The notes: generated by a model from the letters alone, not told the origin. Shown: positions 25,707 through 34,383, counted from the first letter of the stretch. The stretch is 64,000 bases of DNA from Streptomyces naganishii JCM 4654 (GCF_014650575.1 NZ_BMVF01000009.1:62001-126000); one strand, 5' to 3'. Translations and numbers: made by a program.

Positions 25707-26093
25707 GTGACCCGTCGCCGTGATCTGCCCCTTGTGTACTCCTGCTCCGGCTGTTCGAGCGCGGCGCAGATGACGAACTGGATCGCCGTCCAGCTCGACC
25801 GGCGCGGCATCGCCGAGATGTCGTGCATCGCCGGCGTCGGCGGGGACGTGCCGAGCCTGGTGCGCAAGGCGCGCGGCGACCGGCCCGTCATCGCCGTCGA
25901 CGGCTGCGTGCTCCAGTGCGCCCGCAGCTGCCTGGCCCGGCACGGCGTCACGCCGGCCGTGCACCACCTGCTCAGCGACGACGGGGTGCGCAAGCGGCTG
26001 GGCGAGGACTTCGACCCGGAGCAGGCCGAGCGCGTACTGCAGGGCCTGATCGAGCGGATCACGCAGGAGACAGGTACCGCGGCGCGGACGTGA
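25707..26093 (+). CDS. DGC-domain putative zinc-binding protein
   Basis: About 128 residues. The signature LVYSCSGCSSAAQMTNWIAV, SCIAGVGGDVPSLVRKARG and IAVDGCVLQCARSCLARHG gives the DGC pattern with clustered Cys pairs that probably bind a metal. The function of the family is unknown. It is divergent from the LAL regulator. The start is uncertain: GTG 25707 has GTGAGG 9 bp upstream, while TTG 25704 and GTG 25692 are in-frame alternatives. Confidence 0.82.
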   Translation: MTRRRDLPLVYSCSGCSSAAQMTNWIAVQLDRRGIAEMSCIAGVGGDVPSLVRKARGDRPVIAVDGCVLQCARSCLARHGVTPAVHHLLSDDGVRKRLGEDFDPEQAERVLQGLIERITQETGTAART

Positions 26094-26132
26094 CCGGCAC
26101 CGCCCTGACCTGGACCGGGACCTCTGCCGGGT

Positions 26133-26369
26133 TCAGCCCGCGTCGGTTCGGCGCAGGGTCGCCACGCACAGGTGCGGGGTGACGAACGGCTCCAGGCCCT
26201 CCGCGGCCAGCGGGGCGCGCAGGGTCTCCACGGTGCCCCGCATCAGGCCCAGATGGATGGCGCAGACGATGTCCGGGCGGCGCTGGGCCACCTCGCGGAA
26301 CGGGCAGTGGTGCAGGTGCAGCCGCCGCTCGGCGCCGGTCGCGGGCTCCTGCCCGGACTCCCCGCGCAC
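26133..26369 (-). pseudogene. C-terminal remnant of a HTH transcriptional regulator (COG2345-like)
   Basis: The last 65 codons encode LHLHHCPFREVAQRRPDIVC followed by AIHLGLMRGTVETLRAPL and FVTPHLCVATLR. This is the metal/ligand-binding C-terminal segment of DeoR/ArsR-like regulators of the COG2345 type (HCPF-lAe-hPe-vC--hlgl-eG). The expected winged-helix N-domain of about 130 residues is missing: upstream in frame there is only a repetitive Pro/Glu/Ser stretch and then the antisense-frame shadow of the GAF-LuxR gene. A GTG at 26369 could still express a 78-residue fragment. I read it as a decayed gene. A frame-shifted N-domain is not visible in the neighbouring frames. Confidence 0.6.
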
Positions 26370-26488
26370 GGCTCCAGGCTCCGGCCCCGACCGCGGCTCC
26401 GGCCCCGACTCCGATTCAGTCTCCTGTCGCCGCAAAAAGGCCCCGGAGGGATCCCGGGGGTGCTCTTGTCCGAAGGCGCCGTCGAGGT

Positions 26489-27418
26489 CTACGGCAGCAG
26501 TCCCGCCCGCCGGGCGGACACCACCGCCTCGCCCCTGGTGTGGGCGGCGAGCTTGCGCATGGCCGAGCGCAGATAGCCCTTCACCGTCTCCGCCCGTACG
26601 CCCAGCCGTGCGGCCACCGCCGCGTTGGTCGCGCCCGCCGCCACGTACGCCAGCACGTCCAGCTCCCGGGGCGACAGCCCGGCCGCCCGCGCGCACCCGT
26701 CCGCCCCGGCCTCACCCGCCACGCCCCGGCCTGCCTCCCTGGCCTCCCCGGCTTCCCACAGGAGGTCCGCCGGCGCGGCCCCCGCGAGCCGCCGGCACAC
26801 CCCCAGCACCTCGGCCCGCAGTGCCGGGTCCGCGACACGCGGGGCCAGCGAGCGCAGCTCCCGGTGCGCCTCGCGCACCTCCTCCCAGGCCGCTCCGGAC
26901 CACTCGGCGCCGGGTCCCGCCGCCTCGGCGGCCGGCAGCGGCCGGGCCGCCGCCAGGAGGTCACGCGCCGCCTCCCGCACCACCAGCGCCTGCTCCACGT
27001 CCCGCGCCGCGGCCACCGCCGCGCTCAGCGTGCGGTCGCCCAGCGGCTGGGCCGTGCGCAGCGCCCCGTACAGCACCCCGCGCACCCGGCGCCGTACCAC
27101 CACCGGCACCGCCAGCACCGAGCGCAGCCCCTCCGCGGCGACCGGCACGTCGTACTCGTGGCTGATCTGCCGGGACAGCGAGTAGTCGGTCACCGCGCAC
27201 GGCCTGGCCAGCGCCACCGCCTTGCCGCCGAGCCCGTTGCCCGAGGTCACCGCGAGCGCGCGGAGCGCGAGCGTCGACGTGCCGGTCAGCTCGCTGATCC
27301 GCACCCGGGGCCGGCCCGGCTCGACCAGCCCGCCGAAGGCGACCGGCAGGCCCGTCGCGCGCCGCAGCCGCACCAGTGCGGCCCGAATCTCCACCGTCCC
27401 GGACGCGTTCGCCGTCAC
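26489..27418 (-). CDS. GAF-domain LuxR-type transcriptional regulator
   Basis: A 309-residue regulator. The N-terminal GAF-like sensor spans about residues 10-150 (GLPVAFGGLVEPGRPRVRIS, GNGLGGKAVALARPCAVTDY, EGLRSVLAVPVVVRRRVRGV). A helical linker follows, then a C-terminal LuxR HTH, LSPRELDVLAYVAAGATNAA and VAARLGVRAETVKGYLRSAM. The ligand is unknown; GAF domains in this group commonly sense small molecules. GTG 27418 has GGAG 8 bp upstream. It is divergent from the acyl-CoA synthetase pair with a 16-bp dyad between them, so it probably controls those genes and itself. Confidence 0.88.
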   Translation of the reverse strand: MTANASGTVEIRAALVRLRRATGLPVAFGGLVEPGRPRVRISELTGTSTLALRALAVTSGNGLGGKAVALARPCAVTDYSLSRQISHEYDVPVAAEGLRSVLAVPVVVRRRVRGVLYGALRTAQPLGDRTLSAAVAAARDVEQALVVREAARDLLAAARPLPAAEAAGPGAEWSGAAWEEVREAHRELRSLAPRVADPALRAEVLGVCRRLAGAAPADLLWEAGEAREAGRGVAGEAGADGCARAAGLSPRELDVLAYVAAGATNAAVAARLGVRAETVKGYLRSAMRKLAAHTRGEAVVSARRAGLLP

Positions 27419-27454
27419 CCGCTCGCTCCTTCTTCACGGACCCGTGCTCACCAC

Positions 27455-27470
27455 ACCCCCGTTCGGGGGT
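27455..27470. promoter_or_regulatory. GC-rich dyad between the GAF-LuxR gene and the acyl-CoA synthetase operon
   Basis: ACCCCCGTTCGGGGGT has perfect 7-bp arms around TT. It lies centrally in the 124-bp divergent promoter region, 37 bp from the regulator start and 73 bp from the synthetase start. A LuxR-type operator is the simplest reading. A hairpin terminator is unlikely, because neither gene ends here. Confidence 0.5.
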
Positions 27471-27542
27471 AGTGAGACCCGCATCACGGATTACACGATG
27501 TGACAGAGCCGCCCGGCAATGGTCCGGCACCGAGGAGGACAG

Positions 27543-29216
27543 ATGACGACGGCGACGGAGGAGTTCCGCGGGGCGCGGGACTTCCTGCTGGAACACCGCG
27601 AGGACTACGCCACCGCCTACGAGGGCTTCGAGTGGCCCCGCCCCGGGCACTTCAACTGGGCGCTGGACTGGTTCGACGCCGTCGCCGAGGGCAACGACCG
27701 CGCCGCCCTGCACATCGTCGAGGAGGACGGCACCGAGACCCGGCTCTCCTTCGCCGAGATGGCCGAGCGCTCCAACCGAATCGCCAACTGGCTGCGCGAC
27801 CGCGGCGTCGCCGCCGAGGACCGCGTCCTCGTCATGCTCGGCAACCAGGCCGAGCTGTGGGAGACCGCGCTCGCCGCGATGAAGCTGCGCGCGGTCGTCA
27901 TCCCGGCCACCCCGCTGCTCGGCCCGGCCGACCTGCGCGACCGCGTCGAGCGCGGCCGGGTCAAACACGTGATCGTGCGCGCCGAGGACACCGCAAAGTT
28001 CGCCGACGTTCCCGGCGCCTACACCCGTATCTCGGTCGGCGGGCTGCCCGAGGAGGGCTGGGAGCCCTACGAGGACGGCTACACCGCCCCCGCCGAGTTC
28101 CTGCCCGACGGCCCCACCCTCGCCGACGACCCGCTGATGCTCTACTTCACCTCGGGCACCACCGCCCGCCCCAAGCTGGTCGAGCACACCCACGCCTCGT
28201 ACCCGATCGGGCACCTGGCCACCATGTACTGGATCGGCCTGAAACCCGGCGACGTGCACCTGAACATCTCCTCGCCCGGCTGGGCCAAGCACGCCTGGTC
28301 CAACCTGTTCGCGCCGTGGAACGCCGAGGCGACCGTCTTCATCCACAACTACACCCGCTTCGACGCGGCCCGGCTGATGGCCGAGATGGACCGCGCGGGC
28401 GTCACCACCTTCTGCGCCCCGCCCACCGTGTGGCGCATGCTCATCCAGGCCGACCTCACCCAGCTGCGCACCCCGCCCCGCGAGGCCGTGGCCGCGGGCG
28501 AGCCGCTGAACCCCGAGGTCATCGAGCAGGTCCGGCGGGCCTGGGGGGTGACCATCCGGGACGGCTTCGGGCAGACCGAGACGGCCGTGCAGGTCTCCAA
28601 CAGCCCCGGCCAGCCGCTGAAGACCGGCTCCATGGGACGGCCCAGCCCCGGCTACCGCGTGGAACTCCTCGACCCGGTCTCCGGCGCGCCCGGCGCGAGC
28701 GAGGGCGAGATCGCCCTCGACCTCTCCGCACGCCCGGTCGGCCTGATGACCGGCTACCACGGCGACGCCGACCGCACCGCGGAGGCGATGGCGGGCGGCT
28801 ACTACCGCACGGGCGACGTCGCATCACGCGACGAAGACGGATATCTGACCTATATCGGCCGGAGCGACGACGTCTTCAAGGCCTCCGACTACAAGATCAG
28901 CCCGTTCGAGCTGGAGAGCGCCCTGCTGGAGCACGAGGCGGTGGCCGAGGCGGCCGTCGTGCCCGCGCCGGACGAACTGCGCCTGGCGGTGCCGAAGGCG
29001 TACGTGGTCCTCGCCGCCGGCTACGAGCCCGGACCCGACACCGCGAAGGTGCTCTTCGAGCACTCCCGCAAGGTCCTCGCCCCCTACAAGCGCATCCGCC
29101 GGCTGGAGTTCGGCGAGCTGCCCAAGACCGTCTCCGGCAAGATCCGCCGGATCGAGCTGCGCGAGGCCACGGCCGAGGGCTCGCAGGCCGAGTACCGCGA
29201 GGAGGACTTCCGGTGA
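27543..29216 (+). CDS. AMP-forming acyl-CoA synthetase (medium-chain/ACSM-like)
   Basis: A 557-residue ANL-superfamily ligase. The P-loop is LYFTSGTTARPKLVEHTH; then come ISSPGWAKHAWSNLFAPW, AGEPLNPEVIEQV, DGFGQTET (adenine and Mg site), TGDVASRDEDGYLTYIGRSD (hinge Asp) and the C-terminal catalytic Lys in LPKTVSGKIRR. The ASYPIGHLATMYWIGLKPGD region is typical of medium-chain acyl-CoA synthetases. It activates a carboxylate to an acyl-CoA through an acyl-AMP; the chain length is inferred only. Its stop overlaps the GTG of the next ligase, so the two are coupled. Confidence 0.9.
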   Translation: MTTATEEFRGARDFLLEHREDYATAYEGFEWPRPGHFNWALDWFDAVAEGNDRAALHIVEEDGTETRLSFAEMAERSNRIANWLRDRGVAAEDRVLVMLGNQAELWETALAAMKLRAVVIPATPLLGPADLRDRVERGRVKHVIVRAEDTAKFADVPGAYTRISVGGLPEEGWEPYEDGYTAPAEFLPDGPTLADDPLMLYFTSGTTARPKLVEHTHASYPIGHLATMYWIGLKPGDVHLNISSPGWAKHAWSNLFAPWNAEATVFIHNYTRFDAARLMAEMDRAGVTTFCAPPTVWRMLIQADLTQLRTPPREAVAAGEPLNPEVIEQVRRAWGVTIRDGFGQTETAVQVSNSPGQPLKTGSMGRPSPGYRVELLDPVSGAPGASEGEIALDLSARPVGLMTGYHGDADRTAEAMAGGYYRTGDVASRDEDGYLTYIGRSDDVFKASDYKISPFELESALLEHEAVAEAAVVPAPDELRLAVPKAYVVLAAGYEPGPDTAKVLFEHSRKVLAPYKRIRRLEFGELPKTVSGKIRRIELREATAEGSQAEYREEDFR

Positions 29217-30823
29217 CCACGCAGCCGTCGTACGCCCACGGAACCAGCACCACCCCCCTGCTCGGCGACACCATCGGCGAGAACCTCGACCGGGCCGTCG
29301 CCGCCTTCCCCGAGCGCGAGGCGCTCGTCGACGTGCCCTCCGGACGCCGCTGGACCTACGCCGAGTTCGGCGCCGCCGTCGACGAGGTGGCGCGCGGCCT
29401 GCTCGCCAAGGGCGTGGTCAAGGGCGACCGGGTCGGGATCTGGGCGATCAACTGCCCCGAGTGGGTGCTCGTCCAGTACGCCACCGCCCGCATCGGCGCC
29501 ATCATGGTCAACATCAACCCGGCCTACCGCGCCCACGAGTTGGAGTACGTGCTCCGGCAGGCCGGCATCTCGGTGCTCATCGCCTCCCTGGCGCACAAGG
29601 GCAGCGACTACCGCGCCCTGGTCGACGAAGTCCGCGGCCGCTGCCCCGACTTGCGCGAGACCGTCTACATCGGCGACCCGACCTGGGACGCGCTGACCGC
29701 GGCCGCCGAGCGGGTCCCGGCCGAGCGGCTCGCCGCCGCGCAGGCGGAGCTGAGCTGCGACGACCCGGTCAACATCCAGTACACCTCGGGCACCACCGGC
29801 TTCCCCAAGGGCGCCACCCTCTCCCACCACAACATCCTCAACAACGGCTACTGGGTGGGCCAGACGGTCGGCTACACCGAACAGGACCGGGTGTGCCTGC
29901 CCGTGCCGTTCTACCACTGCTTCGGCATGGTCATGGGCAACCTGGGCGTCACCTCGCACGGCGCCTGCATCGTCATCCCGGCGCCCTCCTTCGAGCCGAA
30001 GGCCACCCTGGACGCCGTCCAGCAGGAGCGCTGCACCTCCCTGTACGGCGTGCCGACGATGTTCATCGCCGAGCTGAACCTCCCCGGCTTCGCCGAGTAC
30101 GACCTCACCTCCCTGCGCACCGGCATCATGGCGGGCTCGCCCTGCCCGGTGGAGGTGATGAAACGGGTCGTCGGCGAGATGCACATGGAGGAGGTCTCCA
30201 TCGGCTACGGCATGACCGAGACCTCCCCGGTCTCCCTCCAGACCCGCATGGACGACGACCTCGAACACCGCACCGGCACGGTCGGCCGTGTGCTGCCGCA
30301 CATCGAGGTGAAGATCGTCGACCCGGCCACCGGCGTGACCCAGCCGCGCGGCACGGCGGGCGAGTTGTGCACCCGCGGCTACAGCGTGATGCTCGGCTAC
30401 TGGAACGAGCCCGAGAAGACCGCCGAGGCCGTCGACCCCGGCCGCTGGATGCACACCGGCGACCTCGCGGTGATGCGCGAGGACGGATACGTCGAGATCG
30501 TCGGCCGCATCAAGGACATGATCATCCGGGGCGGCGAGAACGTCTACCCGCGCGAGGTCGAGGAGTTCCTCTACGGCCACCCGAAGATTCGCGACGTCCA
30601 GGTCGTCGGCGTCCCGCACGAGAGGTACGGCGAGGAGGTGCTGGCCTGCGTCATCCCGCTGGACCCGGCCGACCCGCTGACCCTGGAGGAGCTGCGGGCC
30701 TTCTGCGAGGACCGGCTGGCGCACTACAAGATCCCCAGCCGGCTGCGGATACTCGACTCCTTCCCGATGACGGTGTCGGGCAAGGTGCGCAAGGTCGAAC
30801 TGCGGGAGAAGTACGGGCTGTAG
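29213..30823 (+). CDS. Fatty-acyl-CoA synthase (FadD-type, AMP-forming)
   Basis: A 536-residue ANL ligase: IQYTSGTTGFPKGATLSHHN (P-loop), PFYHCFGMVMGNLG, YGVPTMFIAELNLP, YGMTETSPVS, WMHTGDLAVMREDGYVEIVG, RIKDMIIRGGENVYPREVEE and the catalytic FPMTVSGKVRKVELRE. It resembles FadD-like enzymes acting on medium- to long-chain acids. GTG 29213-29215 overlaps the upstream stop (GTGA). Two ligases with different binding pockets in one operon suggest use of a broad range of acids, probably under the divergent GAF-LuxR regulator. Confidence 0.92.
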   Translation: MTTQPSYAHGTSTTPLLGDTIGENLDRAVAAFPEREALVDVPSGRRWTYAEFGAAVDEVARGLLAKGVVKGDRVGIWAINCPEWVLVQYATARIGAIMVNINPAYRAHELEYVLRQAGISVLIASLAHKGSDYRALVDEVRGRCPDLRETVYIGDPTWDALTAAAERVPAERLAAAQAELSCDDPVNIQYTSGTTGFPKGATLSHHNILNNGYWVGQTVGYTEQDRVCLPVPFYHCFGMVMGNLGVTSHGACIVIPAPSFEPKATLDAVQQERCTSLYGVPTMFIAELNLPGFAEYDLTSLRTGIMAGSPCPVEVMKRVVGEMHMEEVSIGYGMTETSPVSLQTRMDDDLEHRTGTVGRVLPHIEVKIVDPATGVTQPRGTAGELCTRGYSVMLGYWNEPEKTAEAVDPGRWMHTGDLAVMREDGYVEIVGRIKDMIIRGGENVYPREVEEFLYGHPKIRDVQVVGVPHERYGEEVLACVIPLDPADPLTLEELRAFCEDRLAHYKIPSRLRILDSFPMTVSGKVRKVELREKYGL

Positions 30824-30869
30824 GGGGCTCGCGGCCGAGCTGCCGTCAAGCGGGGGGCGGGGGGCTGGG

Positions 30870-30889
30870 GCCCGCCTCCGTCGGCGGGC
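30870..30889 (+). terminator. Hairpin terminator after the acyl-CoA synthetase operon
   Basis: Perfect 7-bp arms GCCCGCC (30870-30876) and GGCGGGC (30883-30889) with loop TCCGTC lie 47 bp past the stop. The arm sequence is flanked by further G- and C-rich complementarity. It sits at the start of the 502-bp gene-free gap 30824-31325, which otherwise holds a 17-bp tandem repeat and the gcl promoter. Confidence 0.6.
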
Positions 30890-30971
30890 GCGGTCCACGC
30901 GTTTCCGCCGCCGCCGTGGCGCGGCGGCCCGTACATCGCCGGGCGGCCGTCCCGCTGGTCTCCGCCATGGC

Positions 30972-31020
30972 CCCTCCGGGACGTCGTATCGGACGTCTTA
31001 TCGCATCGGACGTCTTATCG
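30972..31020. repeat. 17-bp tandem repeat upstream of gcl
   Basis: ATCGGACGTCTTATCG occurs at 30988-31003 and again at 31005-31020 with a 17-bp period. A partial degenerate copy (CCGGGACGTCGTATCG) overlaps just before. Each copy carries the palindrome GACGTC. It is about 110 bp upstream of the gcl -35 element. The function is unknown. Confidence 0.6.
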
Positions 31021-31130
31021 AGCTCGCGGTCGAGGCAGCCTCCCGCGGTGTTCCCGCCCGCCTCCGCCGTTCGGCACTTCGGACACTGCCGGGCGCCGCC
31101 GGGCGCCGCCAGGCACCTTCTTGCCCTCTC

Positions 31131-31159
31131 TTGACGCTCCCGAGGCCCCCCTCTACATT
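31131..31159 (+). promoter_or_regulatory. gcl promoter (-35/-10, sigma-70 type)
   Basis: TTGACG (31131-31136) and TACATT (31154-31159) are separated by exactly 17 bp, matching the HrdB-type consensus. Transcription would start near 31166, inside the first AllR-type dyad, so repressor binding would block initiation. The leader to the ATG is about 160 nt. Confidence 0.7.
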
Positions 31160-31161
31160 GC

Positions 31162-31197
31162 TTCCAGATAGTAGAAGTTGGTTTCCGTAATGCGGAA
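31162..31197. promoter_or_regulatory. Paired AllR-type operators at gcl
   Basis: Two 15-bp dyads lie 6 bp apart: TTCCAGATAGTAGAA (31162-31176) and TTCCGTAATGCGGAA (31183-31197). The second is a perfect TTCCG-N5-CGGAA. The same 15+6+15 layout occurs at the hyi, aceB and allB promoters. It starts 2 bp after the -10 box. Binding by the IclR-type AllR encoded at 61057-61854 is inferred from regulon membership and site sharing. Confidence 0.75.
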
Positions 31198-31325
31198 AGC
31201 ATGGGTGACCGCGTGGATCCCGTGCACGACAACTGGAGAGCTACGGAAGAGCTCCCGCAGGGCGCGACGGGCGTGCGAATCCGGCAGCCGAAGACAGCTG
31301 AAGTCAGCCGAAGCAGGAGTACTCC

Positions 31326-33110
31326 ATGGCTCGTATGACCGCTGCCCGAGCGGCAGTTGAGATCCTCAAGCGCGAGGGCGTCACCGACGCGTTCGGTGTG
31401 CCGGGCGCGGCGATCAACCCCTTCTACGCGGAGCTCAAGGCCTCCGGCGGCATCACCCACACCCTCGCCCGCCATGTCGAGGGCGCCTCGCACATGGCCG
31501 AGGGCTACACGCGCGCGCGTGCCGGGAACATCGGCGTCTGCGTCGGCACCTCAGGGCCGGCCGGCACCGACATGATCACCGGCCTGTACTCGGCCATCGG
31601 CGACTCGATCCCGATCCTGTGCATCACGGGCCAGGCCCCGACCGCCGTGATCCACAAGGAGGACTTCCAGGCCGTCGACATCGCCTCCATCGCCGCGCCG
31701 GTGACCAAGATGGCCGTCACCGTCCTGGAGGCCGCGCAGGTCCCGGGCGTCTTCCAGCAGGCGTTCCACCTGATGCGCTCCGGCCGGCCCGGGCCGGTGC
31801 TGATCGACCTGCCGATCGACGTGCAGCAGACCGAGATCGAGTTCGACCCCGAGACGTACGAGCCGCTGCCGGTCTACAAGCCGGCCGCCACCCGCGCCCA
31901 GATCGAGAAGGCGCTCGGCATGCTGAACGCGTCCGAGCGCCCGCTGATCGTCGCGGGCGGCGGGGTGATCAACGCGGACGCCGCCGAACTCCTCGCCGAG
32001 TTCGCCGAGTTGACCGGCACTCCGGTCGTGCCGACGCTGATGGGCTGGGGCGTCCTGCCCGACGACCACGACCTGAACGCGGGCATGGTCGGGCTGCAGA
32101 CCTCCCACCGCTACGGCAACGCCACGTTCCTCGAGTCCGACTTCGTCCTCGGCATCGGCAACCGCTGGGCCAACCGCCACACCGGCCGCATCGACGTCTA
32201 CACCGCCGGCCGCACCTTCGTGCACGTCGACATCGAACCGACCCAGATCGGCCGGATCTTCGCGCCCGACTACGGCATCGCCTCCGACGCGAAGGCGGCG
32301 CTCGAGCTGTTCGTCGAGGTGGCCCGGGAGCAGAAGGCGGCCGGCCGGCTGCCCGACCGCTCCGCGTGGGCCGCGGCGGCGCAGGAGAAGCGGGCGCGGC
32401 TCCAGCGCCATACGCACTTCGACGACGTGCCGATCAAGCCGCAGCGGGTCTACGAGGAGATGAACAAGGCCTTCGGGCCCGAGACGCGGTACGTCTCCAC
32501 GATCGGCCTCTCGCAGATCGCCGGTGCGCAGATGCTGCACGTGTACCGGCCGCGGCACTGGATCAACTGCGGCCAGGCGGGCCCGCTGGGCTGGACGGTC
32601 CCGGCCGCGCTGGGGGTGGCCAAGGCCGATCCCGGGGCGGAGGTGGTGGCGCTCTCCGGTGACTACGACTTCCAGTTCATGCTGGAGGAACTGGCCGTGG
32701 GCGCGCAGCACAAGATCCCGTACGTGCACGTGCTGGTCAACAACTCCTACCTGGGGCTGATCCGCCAGGCGCAGCGGGCGTTCGACATCGACTTCCAGGT
32801 CAAGCTGGAGTTCGAGAACGTCAACTCGCCCGAGCTGGGGGTGTACGGCGTCGACCATGTCAAGGTCGCCGAGGGGCTGGGGTGCAAGGCGATCCGGGTG
32901 AGGGAGCCGGGGGAACTGGGCGCCGCGTTCGAGCGGGCGAGGAAGCTCGCCGCGGAGTTCCGGGTGCCGGTGGTGGTCGAGGCGATCCTCGAGCGCGTCA
33001 CCAACATCGCCATGTCGGTCACCAACGACATCGCGAACGTGGTGGAGTTCGAGGACCTGGCGACGGAGGGCGGGCACGCGCCGACGGCCGTCAGGCCTCT
33101 GAAGGTCTGA
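31326..33110 (+). CDS. gcl: Glyoxylate carboligase (tartronate-semialdehyde synthase)
   Basis: A 594-residue ThDP enzyme. Two glyoxylates are condensed to tartronate semialdehyde and CO2. The N-domain shows GVPGAAINPFYAELKAS and LARHVEGASHMAEGYTRA, where Val replaces the usual activating Glu, a hallmark of Gcl. The ThDP/Mg motif is ALSGDYDFQFMLEEL through VLVNNSYLGLIRQ. Length and collinearity match Gcl throughout. ATG 31326 has GGAG 6 bp upstream. Tartronate semialdehyde is then handled by Hyi and GlxR encoded 1.3-5 kb downstream on the other strand. Expression is probably repressed by AllR. Confidence 0.96.
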   Translation: MARMTAARAAVEILKREGVTDAFGVPGAAINPFYAELKASGGITHTLARHVEGASHMAEGYTRARAGNIGVCVGTSGPAGTDMITGLYSAIGDSIPILCITGQAPTAVIHKEDFQAVDIASIAAPVTKMAVTVLEAAQVPGVFQQAFHLMRSGRPGPVLIDLPIDVQQTEIEFDPETYEPLPVYKPAATRAQIEKALGMLNASERPLIVAGGGVINADAAELLAEFAELTGTPVVPTLMGWGVLPDDHDLNAGMVGLQTSHRYGNATFLESDFVLGIGNRWANRHTGRIDVYTAGRTFVHVDIEPTQIGRIFAPDYGIASDAKAALELFVEVAREQKAAGRLPDRSAWAAAAQEKRARLQRHTHFDDVPIKPQRVYEEMNKAFGPETRYVSTIGLSQIAGAQMLHVYRPRHWINCGQAGPLGWTVPAALGVAKADPGAEVVALSGDYDFQFMLEELAVGAQHKIPYVHVLVNNSYLGLIRQAQRAFDIDFQVKLEFENVNSPELGVYGVDHVKVAEGLGCKAIRVREPGELGAAFERARKLAAEFRVPVVVEAILERVTNIAMSVTNDIANVVEFEDLATEGGHAPTAVRPLKV

Positions 33111-33150
33111 CGCCGCGCGCTGCGCGCCGGGCGTCGCGCGCCGGCTGACA

Positions 33151-33181
33151 GGGGCGGCCCGCCTGCGAGGAGGGCCGCCCC
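33151..33181 (+). terminator. Strong hairpin terminator after gcl
   Basis: Perfect 10-bp arms GGGGCGGCCC (33151-33160) and GGGCCGCCCC (33172-33181) surround an 11-nt loop and are followed by a short T-containing stretch (TTTGG). It is 41 bp past the gcl stop and also lies downstream of the convergent small gene ending at 33241. Confidence 0.85.
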
Positions 33182-33240
33182 TTTGGCTTTGCGGTGCGGC
33201 GGGGGCGGGGGTGCCTCCTACCTCCCGTGGGGACGGGGGC

Positions 33241-33477
33241 TCATGCGTCCTCGTGTTCCGTCAGGCCCGGCCAGTCCTCGGGGCCGCCGCCCTGCCATTC
33301 GATGAGGTCGCTCTCCTCCACCTCGACGCGGTCGAGGTCGGCGAGCCGGAGGATCTCGACCACGTCGTCCAGGTGGGACGCCAGGCCGAGGGTCACGTCC
33401 CCCTCGGTCACCCGCCGGGAGCCGTCGAGGGCCGGTGCGTGCACGACGATGTGCGGATGCTGGGTGAGGTTGTCCAT
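33241..33477 (-). CDS. Small conserved protein of unknown function
   Basis: A 78-residue acidic protein starting MDNLTQHPHIVVHAPALDGS and ending GGGPEDWPGLTEHEDA. No domain, signal peptide or membrane segment is recognisable. The start is ATG 33475-33477 with a GAGAGGG stretch upstream. The codon pattern is normal, unlike the repeat region that follows upstream of it. It sits between convergent gcl and the repeat array. Confidence 0.6.
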   Translation of the reverse strand: MDNLTQHPHIVVHAPALDGSRRVTEGDVTLGLASHLDDVVEILRLADLDRVEVEESDLIEWQGGGPEDWPGLTEHEDA

Positions 33478-34380
33478 ACGTTCACCCTCTCGCCGGCGAC
33501 GCGTGTGCGCACCCCCGCCCACCCACCCGCCCGTCTCGGTAGGCCGAGGGCTGACCGTCCCTGGGGCTCCGCCCCAGCCCCCGGCAGGGGGCTCCGCCCC
33601 CTGCACCCCCGTTTCCCACCCACCCACCCGTCGCGGTGGGCTCAGAGGTGACCGCCCACGGGGCTCCGCCCAAGCCCTCGTCCGGGACACCGGCCCGGGT
33701 CCGTCTGGCGCTCCGGTCCAGCCCTCGCTCGGGGCCCTGGCCCAGCCCTCGTCCGGCGCTCCGCCGCAGCCCTCGTTGGGACACCGCCCCAGCCCTCGTC
33801 CGGCGCTCCGCCGCAGCCCTCGGTCGGGCACTGGCCCGGGCCCCGTCCGGGGCAACGCCCCGGGGCTCGTCTGGGGCACCGCCTCGGCCCTCGTCCGGGG
33901 CCCCGCCCCAGCCCCAGTCCTGGGCCACGTCCCCCTCCCCGTTTGGGGCTTCGCCCCCGGACCCCGGTCGGGGGTTGTGCCCCCTGCGCACCGGTTTCCT
34001 GGCCGCCCGTTCGTCTCGGTGGGGTCAGAGGGGACCGTCACCGGGGTGCTGCCCCAGGCCCCCCTTGGCCGTGTCCGGCCCCGCGGGGGCGGACACGGCT
34101 GCGGCGCCGGTCACGGGATCGTGTGGCCGGCGCCGTCGGGAGTGGGTGGGGCGGGTTGGGACCGCGGTGGGTGCGATGGGGGTCGGGCGTTCTCCCTCTG
34201 GGCGGGAGGACGCCGCGTCCCCTTCACCACCGCACTGGCTCGCACACCACCGCGGTCCCAGCCCCTACCGCACGGCCGGCGGCCGGACGGCCGTCCCTCA
34301 TCCGGGTCGTCGTCCGGGCCCCCGTGCGGGGCGTACGCGTCCGGGGCGCGCAGAAGGCACCCGGAACGCGGCTTGCTGTG
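33478..34380. repeat. Gene-free region with an imperfect 24-bp tandem repeat array
   Basis: From about 33650 to 33960 the unit GCCCTCGTCCGGNGCTCCGCCCCA recurs imperfectly; the core GCCCTCG falls at 33721, 33745, 33769, 33792 and 33816, a 23-24 bp period. The surrounding bases are built from the same GGGGC-TCCGCCCC palindromic words. Long open frames exist on both strands only because the DNA is repetitive and rich in G and C (translated repeats of the SGAPPQPSLG kind), and none has a coding appearance. Another inverted repeat, CGGCGCCGG with CCGGCGCCG, is at 34102-34110 and 34127-34135. Confidence 0.7.
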
Positions 34381-34383
34381 ATT

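Noticed and set aside
33650..33960. Possible CRISPR array
   Set aside because: The repeats are degenerate and head-to-tail without unique spacers, and no cas gene is present.
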